Assembly: GCF_000014565.1 (NCBI RefSeq)
Contig: NC_008268.1
Span: forward strand, 620,001 to 684,000
Length of the DNA stretch: 64,000 nt
Reading direction: 5' to 3'
Origin: Rhodococcus jostii RHA1
GTDB lineage: Bacteria; Actinomycetota; Actinomycetes; Mycobacteriales; Mycobacteriaceae
Part shown: positions 27,131 to 36,818 of the stretch, in pieces
Position numbering within the stretch: position 1 is the first letter of the stretch
Layout of the letters: every line of letters begins with the position of its first letter
Notes under the pieces: generated by a model
The model's database searches: none
The model's input: the letters and a program-made list of their open reading frames with translations, nothing else
What the model was told of the DNA's origin: nothing
Made by a program: the position numbers and the translations under genes

Positions 27131-27254
27131 GCTTTCCTCATCGGTTGTCGGGACAGCGGCGGTGGCGAGCCACCGGTGATGTCGATCTTTCGCCTGTGGA
27201 TCCCACACGAGAATATTCGTGGGGAGGGTGTCGGCGGCAGCCGAGTCCGGGCCC

Positions 27255-27917
27255 TCAGATCCGCCGCATCACCGATACCACCTTGCCCAGGACAACTGCG
27301 TCGTCGCCGTCGATCACGGCATACGCGGGATTGCGGGGCTCGAGGAAGACGTGGCCATCGCGGCGCCGGAGCACCTTCACCGTGGCCTCGCCATCAATCA
27401 TCGCAGCGACGATCTCGCCGGAATGGGCTTCGTCCTGGCGGCGCACCACAACGACGTCGCCATCGCAGATCGCGGCGTCGATCATCGACTCACCGCGCAC
27501 CCGCAGCCCGAACACGGTGCCGGAGCCGACGAGTTCGCGAGGGAGCGTCAGCATCTCATCGGCGTGCTCCTCCGCGAGGATCGGTGCGCCGGCTGCGATG
27601 TCGCCGACCACCGGTACCGTCACATTGTTTTCGGACGAACGACCTCGCTTCCCCTCGGAGAGGAACGGGCGCACGTCCAATTGCCGAGCCATGGCCGTGC
27701 CCCTTCGGAGAAAGCCCTTTTCCTCGAGGCTCTTCAGATGCTTGGACACCGACGACGCGGAGCGCAGGCCCACCGCGTCCCCGATCTGTCGGGTGCTCGG
27801 CGTGCACCCGTGTGCAGCCACGCAGTCCCGGATCGCTGCCAGAATCCGCCGCTGGCGGGATGGCAGGGTGGAGGCATCGAGGCCACCGAACATGTCGAGA
27901 TCGTCGTAATCGGTCAC
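27255..27917 (-). CDS. LexA-like repressor, accessory paralogue
   Basis: A winged-helix N-terminus (LPSRQRRILAAIRDCVAAHG, IGDAVGLRSASSVSKHLKSL) joined to an S24 peptidase-like domain. The autocleavage pair is Ala-Gly in GDIAAGAP, the serine is in RGESMIDAAI and the lysine in EATVKVL, so it should be RecA-cleavable. It differs from the usual actinobacterial LexA recognition helix, and I see no SOS box (TCGAAC-N4-GTTCGA type) upstream. The start is uncertain: GTG 27917 or ATG 27893. Probably an additional LexA with its own regulon. Confidence 0.82.
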   Translation of the reverse strand: MTDYDDLDMFGGLDASTLPSRQRRILAAIRDCVAAHGCTPSTRQIGDAVGLRSASSVSKHLKSLEEKGFLRRGTAMARQLDVRPFLSEGKRGRSSENNVTVPVVGDIAAGAPILAEEHADEMLTLPRELVGSGTVFGLRVRGESMIDAAICDGDVVVVRRQDEAHSGEIVAAMIDGEATVKVLRRRDGHVFLEPRNPAYAVIDGDDAVVLGKVVSVMRRI

Positions 27918-28310
27918 CGAAGAATCGTAGGGGGTGACGACAGCCCCCTCGAGCACGGCGTAGGCGTGCGACCAGAAGCGGAGCCTGTCCCGTTCCACCT
28001 CACGGAAATGTCGACCTCAGTCGATGCGCCACCACCTGGAACCACAGTTGAGGGTGATTTTCCCCATGGACTTGAATCTCACTGCCCGCGGCTCGACGCC
28101 TCTACGCACCGTCGAGCCGCGCCCGATATCGACTCTCGCACAACGGGAACCGTCAGCTCAGTGCCGCAATGCACCGCACCGCACCGCGCTCACTCGGGCC
28201 GCTGCCATCTCGACGCGCGAGCACTGTTGGCTCACCGCAAGGCCAGACAGACGAGCACGTGACGGTCCCGCAGCCGCCGGCCCGGTGTTACTGTCGCCGA
28301 TCGCCGACTT
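27918..28310. other. Intergenic region between lexA-like and dehydrogenase genes
   Basis: About 390 bp with no convincing gene. It contains the hairpin at 28088-28120 and otherwise nothing recognised, including no SOS box. Confidence 0.5.
28088..28120. terminator. 11-bp stem hairpin downstream of the dehydrogenase gene
   Basis: Perfect arms GCGGCTCGACG (28088-28098) and CGTCGAGCCGC (28110-28120) with an 11-nt loop. It lies about 190 bp past the stop of the leftward dehydrogenase gene and before the lexA-like gene. There is no T-tract, so an operator role is also possible. Confidence 0.45.
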
Positions 28311-29600
28311 TCACGGGATGGTGAGCGCCGGCACTGCCAGAGGATCGGTGGGAGCCGGCGCGTGGCGGTTGGCCCCGACGAGGTCCCACGCGGTCTGCCG
28401 TGGCGCCACGCCGTCCAGTTTCCATTGCCCGAGCAGCAACGCGACCTTGGCCAGCATCTCGGTACGCAACCGCAGGAACGAGTCCTCCGGGTCGGTACCA
28501 ACCTGACTCAGTAGGACCCACCAGGCCCAGGCGACTGCTCCGGCATTGGCGACGAAGTCTGGGACCACCGGAATGCCGCGGCCGGTGAGCACCGCCTCGG
28601 CCCGCGGGGTCGTCGCGGCATTCGCAGCTTCGATCAGGACTTTCGCTGCGACCTGGTGGACGTTATCCGAAGTGATCGCATACGAGATCGCGGCCGGGAC
28701 GAGGATGTCTGCCGCGGTGGCGATCACAGCCGTGCTCGGCAACCGCTGAACATGCGAGGGGACGCGGGAGCGGTCGATCTCGCCGTAGCAGTCCCGCAGG
28801 TCGAGCAGCGCGGGAACGTCCAGGCCGTCGGGACAGTACAGCGTGCCGAAGGCGTCGGCGACAGCAATCACGCGCATACCGGCCTCGTACAGATACCAGG
28901 CCGCGCCGCCCCCCATGGTGCCGATGCCCTGGATTGCCACCGTCGTGTCTGCCGGAGTCCAGCCATATGCGTTCACCGTACCGATGCAGGCCTGCGCGAC
29001 TCCGTAACCGCCGATCACATCGCCCAGCAGAAAACCGCTGGGCACGGGGGCGTTCAATGCTGCCCGTACCCGGCGTAGAGTCCTCTGCGGATCTTCGGCA
29101 CGGCTGATCGCCGCATGGTAGGACTGCTGAAGGCCGAGTCGCGCGAAGACGTCGTCGAGCAGATGCTGCGGCACCCCCAGATCCTCCGCGGTCACCCAGT
29201 GCGCGGCCAGCCACGGGCGCATCGCCTGACAGAACCGCTCCAGAACACCGATGGCGCGGGGGTCCTTCGGGTCGAAGTCGATGCCGCCCTTCGCGCCGCC
29301 GACCGGCAGGTCGAAAACCGCGGTCTTGGCGGCCATGCCTTTGGCCAGATCCTCCACCTCCGACATCGTGCAGCCTGCGCGCATTCGGGTGCCCCCGGTT
29401 GCCAGGTCGGACACCAACGTGTGCACGACGAGGTAACCACGAGCTTCGGTGACCGGATCAGACCACGTCACACGTAAGAGGGGCTCACCGCCACGCACGG
29501 TCGCCGCATCGACCCGAGGTTGCGTCGCAGCGTTCTCACGGTAGTCAGACTCTCGGTGCTCGGGGGTGCGCCCGAACCCGCATTCCGTTGTCGTGGTCAC
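28311..29600 (-). CDS. Glu/Leu/Phe/Val dehydrogenase family protein
   Basis: NAD(P)-dependent oxidative deamination of an amino acid to its 2-oxo acid; the exact amino acid cannot be told. The product is 429 aa. It has the catalytic lysine motif LPVGGAKGGIDFDP, VTAEDLGVP, the Rossmann motif AIQGIGTMGGGAAW and EAANAATTP, all family signatures. It is divergent from a LysR-type regulator that probably controls it. The C-terminal extension after the domain is short and unremarkable. Confidence 0.85.
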   Translation of the reverse strand: MTTTTECGFGRTPEHRESDYRENAATQPRVDAATVRGGEPLLRVTWSDPVTEARGYLVVHTLVSDLATGGTRMRAGCTMSEVEDLAKGMAAKTAVFDLPVGGAKGGIDFDPKDPRAIGVLERFCQAMRPWLAAHWVTAEDLGVPQHLLDDVFARLGLQQSYHAAISRAEDPQRTLRRVRAALNAPVPSGFLLGDVIGGYGVAQACIGTVNAYGWTPADTTVAIQGIGTMGGGAAWYLYEAGMRVIAVADAFGTLYCPDGLDVPALLDLRDCYGEIDRSRVPSHVQRLPSTAVIATAADILVPAAISYAITSDNVHQVAAKVLIEAANAATTPRAEAVLTGRGIPVVPDFVANAGAVAWAWWVLLSQVGTDPEDSFLRLRTEMLAKVALLLGQWKLDGVAPRQTAWDLVGANRHAPAPTDPLAVPALTIP

Positions 29601-29786
29601 CTCGAGTTACCCCAATCGTCCTCAGAAAATCTTCGCCTCCACGACCACTCAGCCGATGACGCCAGAGTGCGCGCGCTGGTGACCAGGCGTCCAGTTAAGA
29701 ATCTTGAAGGATTGAGTTCACGCTTTCTACACAGCGGAGCGCGTGGTCCGGTTGGACGGTTCGGAATGGATGCATAGGCTGGCGGC

Positions 29787-30710
29787 ATGGAGCTGTCATT
29801 GCGCCGGTTGCGGATGCTTCGGGAGTTGCATCGCCGAGGCACCGTGACCGCCGCGGCGCTGGCCTTGCATTACACCACATCCGCGGTATCCCAACAGCTC
29901 ACCCAGCTCGAACGCGACGTCGGCGCAAAGCTATTCGAGCGGCGCGGTCGGCGGGTACAGCTCACCGAGATCGGCCTGCTCCTCGCCGAGCACGCTGAGG
30001 ACATCATTCGATCGGTGGAGCGCGCGACCACCGCTCTCGAACAAACGCAGGACGGGGTCACCGCCCGATTGACCGTCGGCGTGTGGGCGTCCGTCGCGTC
30101 GAGCCTGGTGCCGAGTGCGCTGACGTTGCTGGCCGCCGAACATCCCGGCATCGAGGTGCGAACGAGGGAGCTTGCGCCGGAGGACACCGCAGTCGCGGTA
30201 CGGGACGGGTCGCTGGACTTCTCGTTCGTGATCGACTATTCCGACTATCCGATGCAGTGGGACCCGGAGTTGACCAGGGTGGTGATCGCAGTGGAGCGAC
30301 TGCACGCAGCGCTGCCTCCGGGAACGGTTTCCGCCAAAACGATGGCGCTGGCGGATCTCGCCGAGCATCCCTGGATCCTTGCGGGACCCACGTCGCACTT
30401 CGGCCGCGCGGTGCGCTTGGCCTGTCAGCGTTGCGGATTCGAACCCAGGATCAACCATGAGGTCGGCGAGCAGGCTACGGCACTCGCGATGGTTGCCGCG
30501 GGCCTGGGAGTCACCCTTGTCTCCGATCTCGGACTGACGCTGCGCCCGCCGGGAATGGACGTCGTCGCGCTCACCGAACCACTCATGCGGACCATTTCTA
30601 TCGCCCATCGGGGGACGGAAGCGCACCGACCGCCGCTGCAACTGGTGATCGACGCAGTGCGTGCCGCGGCGGCCGCACGGGGGCTCGCGGCGCGCTCGCC
30701 GTACCCGTAA
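29787..30710 (+). CDS. LysR-family transcriptional regulator
   Basis: A 307-aa LysR protein: N-terminal HTH (LRMLRELHRRGTVTAAALAL, SAVSQQLTQLERDVGAKLFE) and a type-2 periplasmic-binding-like effector domain from about residue 90. It is divergent from the amino-acid dehydrogenase gene with 186 bp between, the typical arrangement for a LysR regulator and its target. Confidence 0.9.
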   Translation: MELSLRRLRMLRELHRRGTVTAAALALHYTTSAVSQQLTQLERDVGAKLFERRGRRVQLTEIGLLLAEHAEDIIRSVERATTALEQTQDGVTARLTVGVWASVASSLVPSALTLLAAEHPGIEVRTRELAPEDTAVAVRDGSLDFSFVIDYSDYPMQWDPELTRVVIAVERLHAALPPGTVSAKTMALADLAEHPWILAGPTSHFGRAVRLACQRCGFEPRINHEVGEQATALAMVAAGLGVTLVSDLGLTLRPPGMDVVALTEPLMRTISIAHRGTEAHRPPLQLVIDAVRAAAAARGLAARSPYP

Positions 30711-30735
30711 GCGCGTTCCCCCCCAGGACGGAACG

Positions 30736-31449
30736 TCAGGCGTGTGGGCGCATGGTTTCGAGCATGTAGTCGAGTTCGGTAATGGTGCGGTGGGGTGGGA
30801 GTGCGAGGATCGGCATCTCGGCGCCTGCGGTGTACCAGTGCTGGAGTTGGTCGTGAGCGGTGTCGGGTGTGCCCCAGACGGTGAGCTCGTCGAGGAGAAC
30901 AAGGGCTTCGGCCGGCACGTCGGTGGTGTCGTGGGTCGGGTTGCCGGCGAGCACGGCCTCCACCTGCTCGCGGTATCCCCGTTCGCTCAGCGAGCGGCGG
31001 TAGAGCGAGCCCATGCTGGTGAGGTAGAACGCGACCCACCAGGACGCGATCTCACGGGTGGTTGCGTGATCGGCCGCGACGGCGGTGGGGACCGCCGGGC
31101 ACACCGAGAAGCGTGTGGGTCGGCCGGATCGGGCGCCCGCCTGCTGGAGCAGGGCCCTTCGGCTGGGCAGCCACGACCGAGGGACCAGGAAGGGCGTCCA
31201 GCCGTCGGCCACTTCGCCGGCGAGTTGGATGGATTTGTTGCCGAGTCCGGCGAGGTAGATCGGCAGGCCGGTGCGCGCGGCGACACCCAGCCGCAGGGGC
31301 CGGTGGTCGTGGGTTGCCGTCGGGCGGACCCGGTCGCCGTCGAGCAGTCGACGGACCTGTGCGGTGACCGCGCCCAGCTTGGCCACCGGTGCGGTGAACG
31401 ACTGGTCGTGCAGTCCTTCGACGATCGAAGGGCAGACAGCCGCATACTG
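30736..31449 (-). pseudogene. LLM flavin-dependent oxidoreductase, 5'-truncated
   Basis: C-terminal part of a luciferase-like (F420 or FMN) oxidoreductase: LPIYLAGLGNKSIQLAGEVA, DGWTPFLVPR and the closing WGTPDTAHDQLQHWYTAGAE segment. Recognisable homology begins only around 31449; the N-terminal half (about 130 aa, with the flavin phosphate-binding residues) is gone. At the same point a truncated flavin monooxygenase begins in the opposite direction, so this is one side of a rearrangement junction. Confidence 0.7.
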
Positions 31450-31450
31450 C

Positions 31451-32251
31451 CCGCGGCGGACCGTTCTCGACACGGTGCTGGTCGAGGCGGCCGTCGTTGC
31501 GGGCACCGCTGGTAGTCGGGCGGATGGTCTGCACGCGACCGTCGCGCGGCGAGTCGCTGCTCGCGTCTACAACCACCATCCGCCGCTGACGTGCGTGTAC
31601 TACTCCTATTGGAGTGGCCTCGGCGATGTGCGCGCGTCGTTCCACGCCAGAACCGGCCAGCTGATCCTGGTCTGGCCCACCAACGACGGGCTCACCTGCA
31701 TCTACGTCGGTTGGCCCCGTCGGGAATTTCCGCGCGTCCGCACAGACCTCGACCGAAGCTTTCACGCCGCCCTCGATCTGGTGCCAGGACTGCGTGACAC
31801 GGTCGCCTCCGGCCAGCGTGAACAACGTTTCGTCGGTACCGCCGACTTACCCAACCAGTACCGAACATCGGTCGGACCGGGCTGGGCACTCCTCGGCGAT
31901 GCCGGCCACCACAAGGACCCCTCCACGGGGATGGGCATCGCCGATGCGTTCCTCAGCGCCGACCTGCTCGCGGAGGCCATCCACAGCACGCGCGCCGGCC
32001 GTCCCGTCGATGACGCCCTCGGCGACTACCAACGTCAGCGCGACCAGCTCACCGCCAACGGCTTCGAACTGGCGCTCAGCACGGCCCGCCTCGCGCCGCT
32101 CTCGAACGGACTCACGGCGTTCTACCGAGCGGCCGCGGCCCAACCGGAGGTAGTCGAGCGAATCTTCGGCGTCCTCGGCGGGTCGGTGCCCATCCGAGAC
32201 GTCTACTCCGCGGCGAACATCGCGTCGGTTCTCGCACAAGCCAACTCTTGA
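31451..32251 (+). pseudogene. FAD-dependent monooxygenase, N-terminus and an internal segment lost
   Basis: Begins with a fragment RRTVLDTVLVEAAVVAGTAG, jumps over roughly 70 residues, and continues RADGLHATVARRVAARVYNH through GPGWALLGDAGHHKDPSTGM (the GD FAD motif of group A hydroxylases) to a normal C-terminus. The N-terminal GxGxxG FAD motif is missing. A head-to-head junction with the truncated LLM gene lies at about 31450. Confidence 0.78.
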
Positions 32252-32338
32252 ACACACGTTCCATTGCGCGTGCACACCAGGCCGTACTCGCGGTGCCATC
32301 GGGTGCGCGGCGGTCCGTGCGGTGGTTACCCTCGCAGG

Positions 32339-33847
32339 ATGACTGCAATTCCGGATTCCACGGTGGGCACGAACACAGCGGTGGCCGGCCTCGAGAGCAC
32401 CTTTGCCGACGAGCTGGGCGCCCTGACGGTGCCGTGGCAGGGTGCCCACGCGCCGGACCCCACGTTGCTCGTACTCAACGAGCAGCTTGCGGCGTCGCTG
32501 CGGTTGGATGTCCAGACGCTGCGAAGCGAGGACGGGGTCGGCGTCCTGTCCGGATCGACGGCGCCGGCCGGGGCCAAGCCAGTGGCGATGGCATATGCGG
32601 GCCATCAGTTCGGCGGATACGCACCGCTCCTCGGGGATGGTCGGGCGTTGCTGCTCGGCGAGCTGACCAGCAGCGATGGGCAGCGGGTGGATCTGCACCT
32701 CAAGGGCTCGGGGCCCACGCCGTTCTCCCGGGGCGGCGACGGGTTCGCGGTAATCGGCCCGATGCTGCGCGAATACCTGGTCAGCGAGGCCATGTACGCC
32801 CTCGGCATCCCCACCACGCGCGCACTGTCGGTGGTCGCGACGGGCCAGAACGTTCATCGATACGGCGCCGAGCCCGGTGCCGTGCTCGCCCGGGTCGCGG
32901 CCAGTCACCTGCGGGTGGGCACCTTTGAATACGCGGTGCGGCAGGGTGAGGTGTTGCAGCCGCTCGCCGATTACGCGATCGCCCGCCACTACCCGGAGCT
33001 GACCGAACTGCCGCCGGGACGTGACGGTAATCGCTATCTGTCGTTCTTCGAGGCGGTGGTGGAGGCGCAGGCGTCACTGGTGGCGAAATGGATGCTCACC
33101 GGTTTCGTGCACGGGGTGATGAACACTGACAACACGACCATTTCGGGCGAGACCATCGACTACGGTCCGTGCGCATTCCTCGACGCGTTCGACCCGGCCG
33201 CTGTGTTCAGTTCGATCGACCACGGCGGCCGGTATGCGTTCGGCAACCAGCCCGTTGTCCTGAAGTGGAACTTGGCGCGCCTCGCGGAAACGCTACTGAC
33301 GCTGTTCGATTCCACGCCGGATGACGCGATTACCGCGGTGTCGGCAGTCCTCGCGACCTTCGACGAGCGTTACGACGGCCACTACGCGGCCGGGATGGCG
33401 GCAAAGCTCGGTTTGGCCGGCGAACTCGTCGACCGAGCGCTGGTCGACGACCTGCTGACGCTGCTGGAGGAACACGGTGCCGACTGGACGGGCACCTTCC
33501 GTGCTCTCGCGGACGAACTACGCGGACATTCGACGCCTCTCGACGGCCTCGTTCCGCGAGAGCACATCGGGCCATGGCTGGAACGCTGGCGCGGCGACCT
33601 GACGAAACATGGGCGCGGGGCAGCGGAGACCGCGGACGCGATGGACTGCGTCAACCCGCTGTACATCCCGCGCAATCATCAGCTCGATGCTGCGTTGCGC
33701 GCCGCGACCGACGGGAGGCTCGCTCCGTTCGAGAAGCTATTGGAGGTCGTCACGCATCCGTTCGACCGCCGCGACGAGTGGTCCGACTACACCACACCCG
33801 CCCCACCGTCATTCAGCAAGTCCTTCCAAACCTTCTGCGGCACTTAA
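32339..33847 (+). CDS. selO: Protein adenylyltransferase SelO (YdiU family)
   Basis: Pseudokinase that AMPylates Ser, Thr or Tyr residues of target proteins and is linked to redox stress. The product is 502 aa, normal for the family. The ATP-binding region is LKGSGPTPFSRGGDGFAV; the metal-binding and catalytic part is GFVHGVMNTDNTTISGETID followed by YGPCAFLD. The C-terminus ends FCGT, with cysteine at the place where eukaryotic SelO has selenocysteine. The start is the ATG at 32339; no clear ribosome site. It is not in an obvious operon. Confidence 0.93.
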   Translation: MTAIPDSTVGTNTAVAGLESTFADELGALTVPWQGAHAPDPTLLVLNEQLAASLRLDVQTLRSEDGVGVLSGSTAPAGAKPVAMAYAGHQFGGYAPLLGDGRALLLGELTSSDGQRVDLHLKGSGPTPFSRGGDGFAVIGPMLREYLVSEAMYALGIPTTRALSVVATGQNVHRYGAEPGAVLARVAASHLRVGTFEYAVRQGEVLQPLADYAIARHYPELTELPPGRDGNRYLSFFEAVVEAQASLVAKWMLTGFVHGVMNTDNTTISGETIDYGPCAFLDAFDPAAVFSSIDHGGRYAFGNQPVVLKWNLARLAETLLTLFDSTPDDAITAVSAVLATFDERYDGHYAAGMAAKLGLAGELVDRALVDDLLTLLEEHGADWTGTFRALADELRGHSTPLDGLVPREHIGPWLERWRGDLTKHGRGAAETADAMDCVNPLYIPRNHQLDAALRAATDGRLAPFEKLLEVVTHPFDRRDEWSDYTTPAPPSFSKSFQTFCGT

Positions 33848-34009
33848 CTTCCAGGACGGAGTTGCACGGCGACGTTCGTGTCGAGGAAACTTCTCGCCGA
33901 CGATTCGTCGCCGGAACGACTTCGGTTGGTGTCGCCGCGACGGGATGCCGCCGTGCGCAGTTCGCGGCCGGCCGAAGCCGAATGCGATTGCCCGAGACGT
34001 CGAACCCCG

Positions 34010-34351
34010 TCAGCTGGCGGGATCGTAGTGGAACGCGCGCACCTCCTGCGCGCACCGGCAGGCAACCGCGATCTTCGCAGCCCATTCCAGTGCCGCCTCG
34101 CGGGAGGGCAACTCCAGTACCGCGTAGCCGCCTTCGAGCTGCTTCGTCTGCGGGTACGTGCCCTCGGTCACCGTGCCATCCCCATCGACCAGGACAGGCG
34201 GAACGCTCTCGTCGATTCCACCGCCGAACACCCAGACACCGGCGTCCTTCGCCTCCTCCACCACCGCGTGCGACGCATCCGACACTGCCTGCAGATCCTC
34301 GTCGGGAAGGACCATGGCACCACTGGGGAAAGAGATCAGGTACTTCGTCAT
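34010..34351 (-). CDS. YCII/DGPF-domain protein
   Basis: A 113-aa YCII-related domain protein: MTKYLISFPSGAMVLPDEDL, then GGGIDESVPPVLVDGDG and GGYAVLELPSREAALEWAAK, the usual order of strands and helix. Family members are ferredoxin-like fold proteins often encoded near ECF sigma factors or oxidoreductases; biochemical role unknown. AAAGGAG precedes the ATG. It stands alone. Confidence 0.85.
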   Translation of the reverse strand: MTKYLISFPSGAMVLPDEDLQAVSDASHAVVEEAKDAGVWVFGGGIDESVPPVLVDGDGTVTEGTYPQTKQLEGGYAVLELPSREAALEWAAKIAVACRCAQEVRAFHYDPAS

Positions 34352-34792
34352 CGCGTCGACTCCTTTCTTCTCACGTCAGATCGGAACCCATCCTCGCCGA
34401 CACGGGCGCGGCGCGCACAAGATTCGCCCGCCCACCCCGAACGGTCGGAACAGGCCGTCTCACCACCGCGCTCACCGCGGGCATCAGGCACTTGATCAGC
34501 ACGCCCGAGTGCGCGTGGGGTAAGTAGTGTGACGGTCGTGTTGTGGCGAGCCCCTGCACAGCGCATTATTCTGCGGACTGCCGTCCAAGGGCTGGAGATG
34601 ATGGTGGTCGAGAACGTCACGTTCTCCGAGAGTCCGTCCGGCGACGATCGGATCGGCTTTTCGGGCACACTCGAGAGCAAATTCTTGACGACATCGCTTC
34701 CGCAGCAACTACGGGCGCAGACGAGTTGATCCTCGACCTGACTGGTGGCAGAACACACGTCGGATGCTGGACGCGGCACTCAAATTCGGGAG
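34352..34792 (+). pseudogene. Gap with a relic of an LLM oxidoreductase C-terminus
   Basis: No intact gene. From about 34655 one frame gives RIGFSGT and, two bases later in another frame, REQILDDIASAATTGADELI. This resembles the final G-EQ-LDDIA-L---G-DELILDL helix and strand of luciferase-like monooxygenases. The homology covers only about 35 residues, so this is a weak call. Confidence 0.35.
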
Positions 34793-35269
34793 CTAGTCTC
34801 GGCGGCGAGAGTCTGAGGAGGTGGCGGCTATCGGTTTACGGGCCATCCTTCCCCCGACTTCGGCGTCAATGGCTCTGCGACGACTCACCATGGCCGATAT
34901 CAAGCCCGATGCGACCACAACCTGCCCCAGCATCAGCGACGTCGGCAGTATCAACAACTCCCACCCCGTCGAACCATACGCCTGCGACCACACCACGATC
35001 ACGATGGCCAAAATCCACGTCAAAGCCTGCCCCAACGTCATCAACGCGCCGGCCCACGTCCGATCAGCGCGTCGGACGAGCCCGATCGTGCCCGCGACCG
35101 CCCCCACCAACGCCGCGATCAAACCGACCGGTGTCGGGAGCAACACCATCAGACCGAGAAGCGGTCCAGGCTCGACTATCCCTGTGGTGACCAGTTGCGG
35201 CACTACGAATAGCCACACCGACACAGCGCACAGCACCGAGACGACCGATGCGCTCGTGGATACCTTCAT
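34793..35269 (-). CDS. Four-span membrane protein, unknown function
   Basis: A 158-aa protein with about four hydrophobic segments (VVSVLCAVSVWLFVVPQLV, LLGLMVLLPTPVGLIAALVG, TLGQALTWILAIVIVVW, LMLGQVVVASGLISAMV) and a basic C-terminal tail. No family recognised. It probably resides in the cytoplasmic membrane. Confidence 0.6.
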   Translation of the reverse strand: MKVSTSASVVSVLCAVSVWLFVVPQLVTTGIVEPGPLLGLMVLLPTPVGLIAALVGAVAGTIGLVRRADRTWAGALMTLGQALTWILAIVIVVWSQAYGSTGWELLILPTSLMLGQVVVASGLISAMVSRRRAIDAEVGGRMARKPIAATSSDSRRRD

Positions 35270-35452
35270 CGCATCAACCTAGACCAGACATCAGGTTCAC
35301 CCGGCAGTCCACGATTGCAGTTGAGACTCACCATCGCGCGATCCTGCGTGCAGCGACCGCGCCGAAATCGAGCGGGCCCGCCTCTGAATCAACACCAAGA
35401 CTCCGTTGGCTACGACCCGCCCGACCTCGGCGACAGTCGGTAGACTCCAAAC

Positions 35453-35719
35453 ATGGGCAAGCGCACGGTCCCGAGCGGCACGGTGCATAGAGTGCCAGCA
35501 GACCTACGAACGGCGTTGGCCGATGACGGCCAGGCGCTGAAAGCGTGGAATGACATCACACCACTCGCACGCAATGAGTGGATCTGCTGGGTCGAGGATG
35601 CCAAGCTCGACGAAACGAGAGCGCGTCGAATCAAGCGGGCGCATACCGAACTGGCTGAAGGCAAGCGCCGCCCATGCTGCTGGCCTGGTTGTAGCCACCG
35701 GGAAAAGACCGGTAAGTAG
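35453..35719 (+). CDS. YdeI/OmpD-associated domain protein
   Basis: An 88-aa protein with the helical YdeI-type domain: VPADLRTALADDGQALKAWN, LARNEWICWVEDAKLDETRA, RRIKRAHTELAEGKRRPCCW. This small domain often sits at the C-terminus of longer proteins but occurs alone in actinobacteria. Function unknown. The tail has Cys-rich CCWPGC. Confidence 0.75.
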   Translation: MGKRTVPSGTVHRVPADLRTALADDGQALKAWNDITPLARNEWICWVEDAKLDETRARRIKRAHTELAEGKRRPCCWPGCSHREKTGK

Positions 35720-35900
35720 AACCCTTCCACTCAGCCGCAGCCGACTTGTCCGATCCGGGACCTTCGGCCTCGCGCGGTCGTCCGCGCGACCTTGTTTCTG
35801 GAGACGACGAGGTCGCGCACATATTCGACGCAGTGGACAATCGACATAGCTTCAGCGCATGGAAGCTCGATGTAGTCGTATACGACTCGAGGAGCATCAC

Positions 35901-36818
35901 ATGAAAGCCGTTCACATCCATGAGAATCGAGGTCCCGCGAACCCGGAGCTACTCGTGCTCGAGGATGCCCCCGACCCGCACGCCGCCACCGGTGACGTGA
36001 TCGTCCGAGTGCACGCCGCATCCTTCGTGCCCGACGAGCTCGACTGGCCAGGAACCTGGACGGATCGGGCCGGCCGCGACCGCACGCCGTGCATCCCCGC
36101 ACACGAGGTGGCCGGCGTTGTCACCGAAGTTGGCTATGGCACCACCGGTTTCGAGGTCGGTGACCGTGTCTTCGGGTTGACCGACTGGCACCGCGACGGC
36201 GGCGCCGCCGAGTATGTCGCCGTCGAGGCACGCAACCTGGCTGCGATCCCCGACACCGTAGGATTCCAGGCGTCCGCGGCGCTGCCCCTCGCAGGTCTGA
36301 CCGCCTGGCAGGGAATGTTCCGACACGGCGGCCTGGAGTTCGGCGACGCCGCCGACCGCACCGTCGTCGTACATGGTGGCGCGGGAGGGACTGGTTCCCT
36401 GGTTGTCCAGCTCGCGCACGCGGCCGGATCGCGGGTCGTCGCGACGGGACGGCGTGCAGCCGAGGAACGCGCCCGAGCCCACGGCGCAGACGGATTCCTT
36501 CCCCTCGACGGGGAACGCGACCTGGACCAGCTCGCACCGGTGGACCTGGTGTTCGACACCATCGGCGGCGATGCGCTCGCCCGATCGGCCGCGATCGTCA
36601 AGCCGGGCGGCGTGCTGGTCTCGATCAGTGCGCCGCCCACGGTGACACCACGCGGCGGACGAACAGTCTTCTTCATCGTCGAACCCGACCGATCAGAGCT
36701 CGTGAAACTCGCACAGCTCACCTCGCAGGGGTACCTGCGCCCCCACGTCGGCGCCGTCCACCCGCTCGCCGAGACACGGGCAGCGTTCCTGTCCAAACGG
36801 CGGGGCGTGCCGGGCTAG
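35901..36818 (+). CDS. NADP-dependent quinone oxidoreductase (MDR), C-terminus cut by a stop
   Basis: A 305-aa zinc-independent medium-chain reductase: PCIPAHEVAGVVTEVGYGTT, GDRVFGLTDWHRDGGAAEYV and the NADP motif VVVHGGAGGTGSLVVQLAHA. GAGGAG precedes the ATG. The family ends with a G-PGKVVL-V strand; here GVPG is followed by TAG (36816-36818) and then, in the same frame, VVLGV and a stop at 36857. A single AAG-to-TAG change would explain it, removing the last 13 residues. Activity may be kept. Confidence 0.87.
   Translation: MKAVHIHENRGPANPELLVLEDAPDPHAATGDVIVRVHAASFVPDELDWPGTWTDRAGRDRTPCIPAHEVAGVVTEVGYGTTGFEVGDRVFGLTDWHRDGGAAEYVAVEARNLAAIPDTVGFQASAALPLAGLTAWQGMFRHGGLEFGDAADRTVVVHGGAGGTGSLVVQLAHAAGSRVVATGRRAAEERARAHGADGFLPLDGERDLDQLAPVDLVFDTIGGDALARSAAIVKPGGVLVSISAPPTVTPRGGRTVFFIVEPDRSELVKLAQLTSQGYLRPHVGAVHPLAETRAAFLSKRRGVPG

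Noticed and set aside
27893..28030. SOS box upstream of the LexA-like gene
   Set aside because: The closest dyad (TCGACCTCAGTCGA) does not fit the TCGAAC-N4-GTTCGA consensus.
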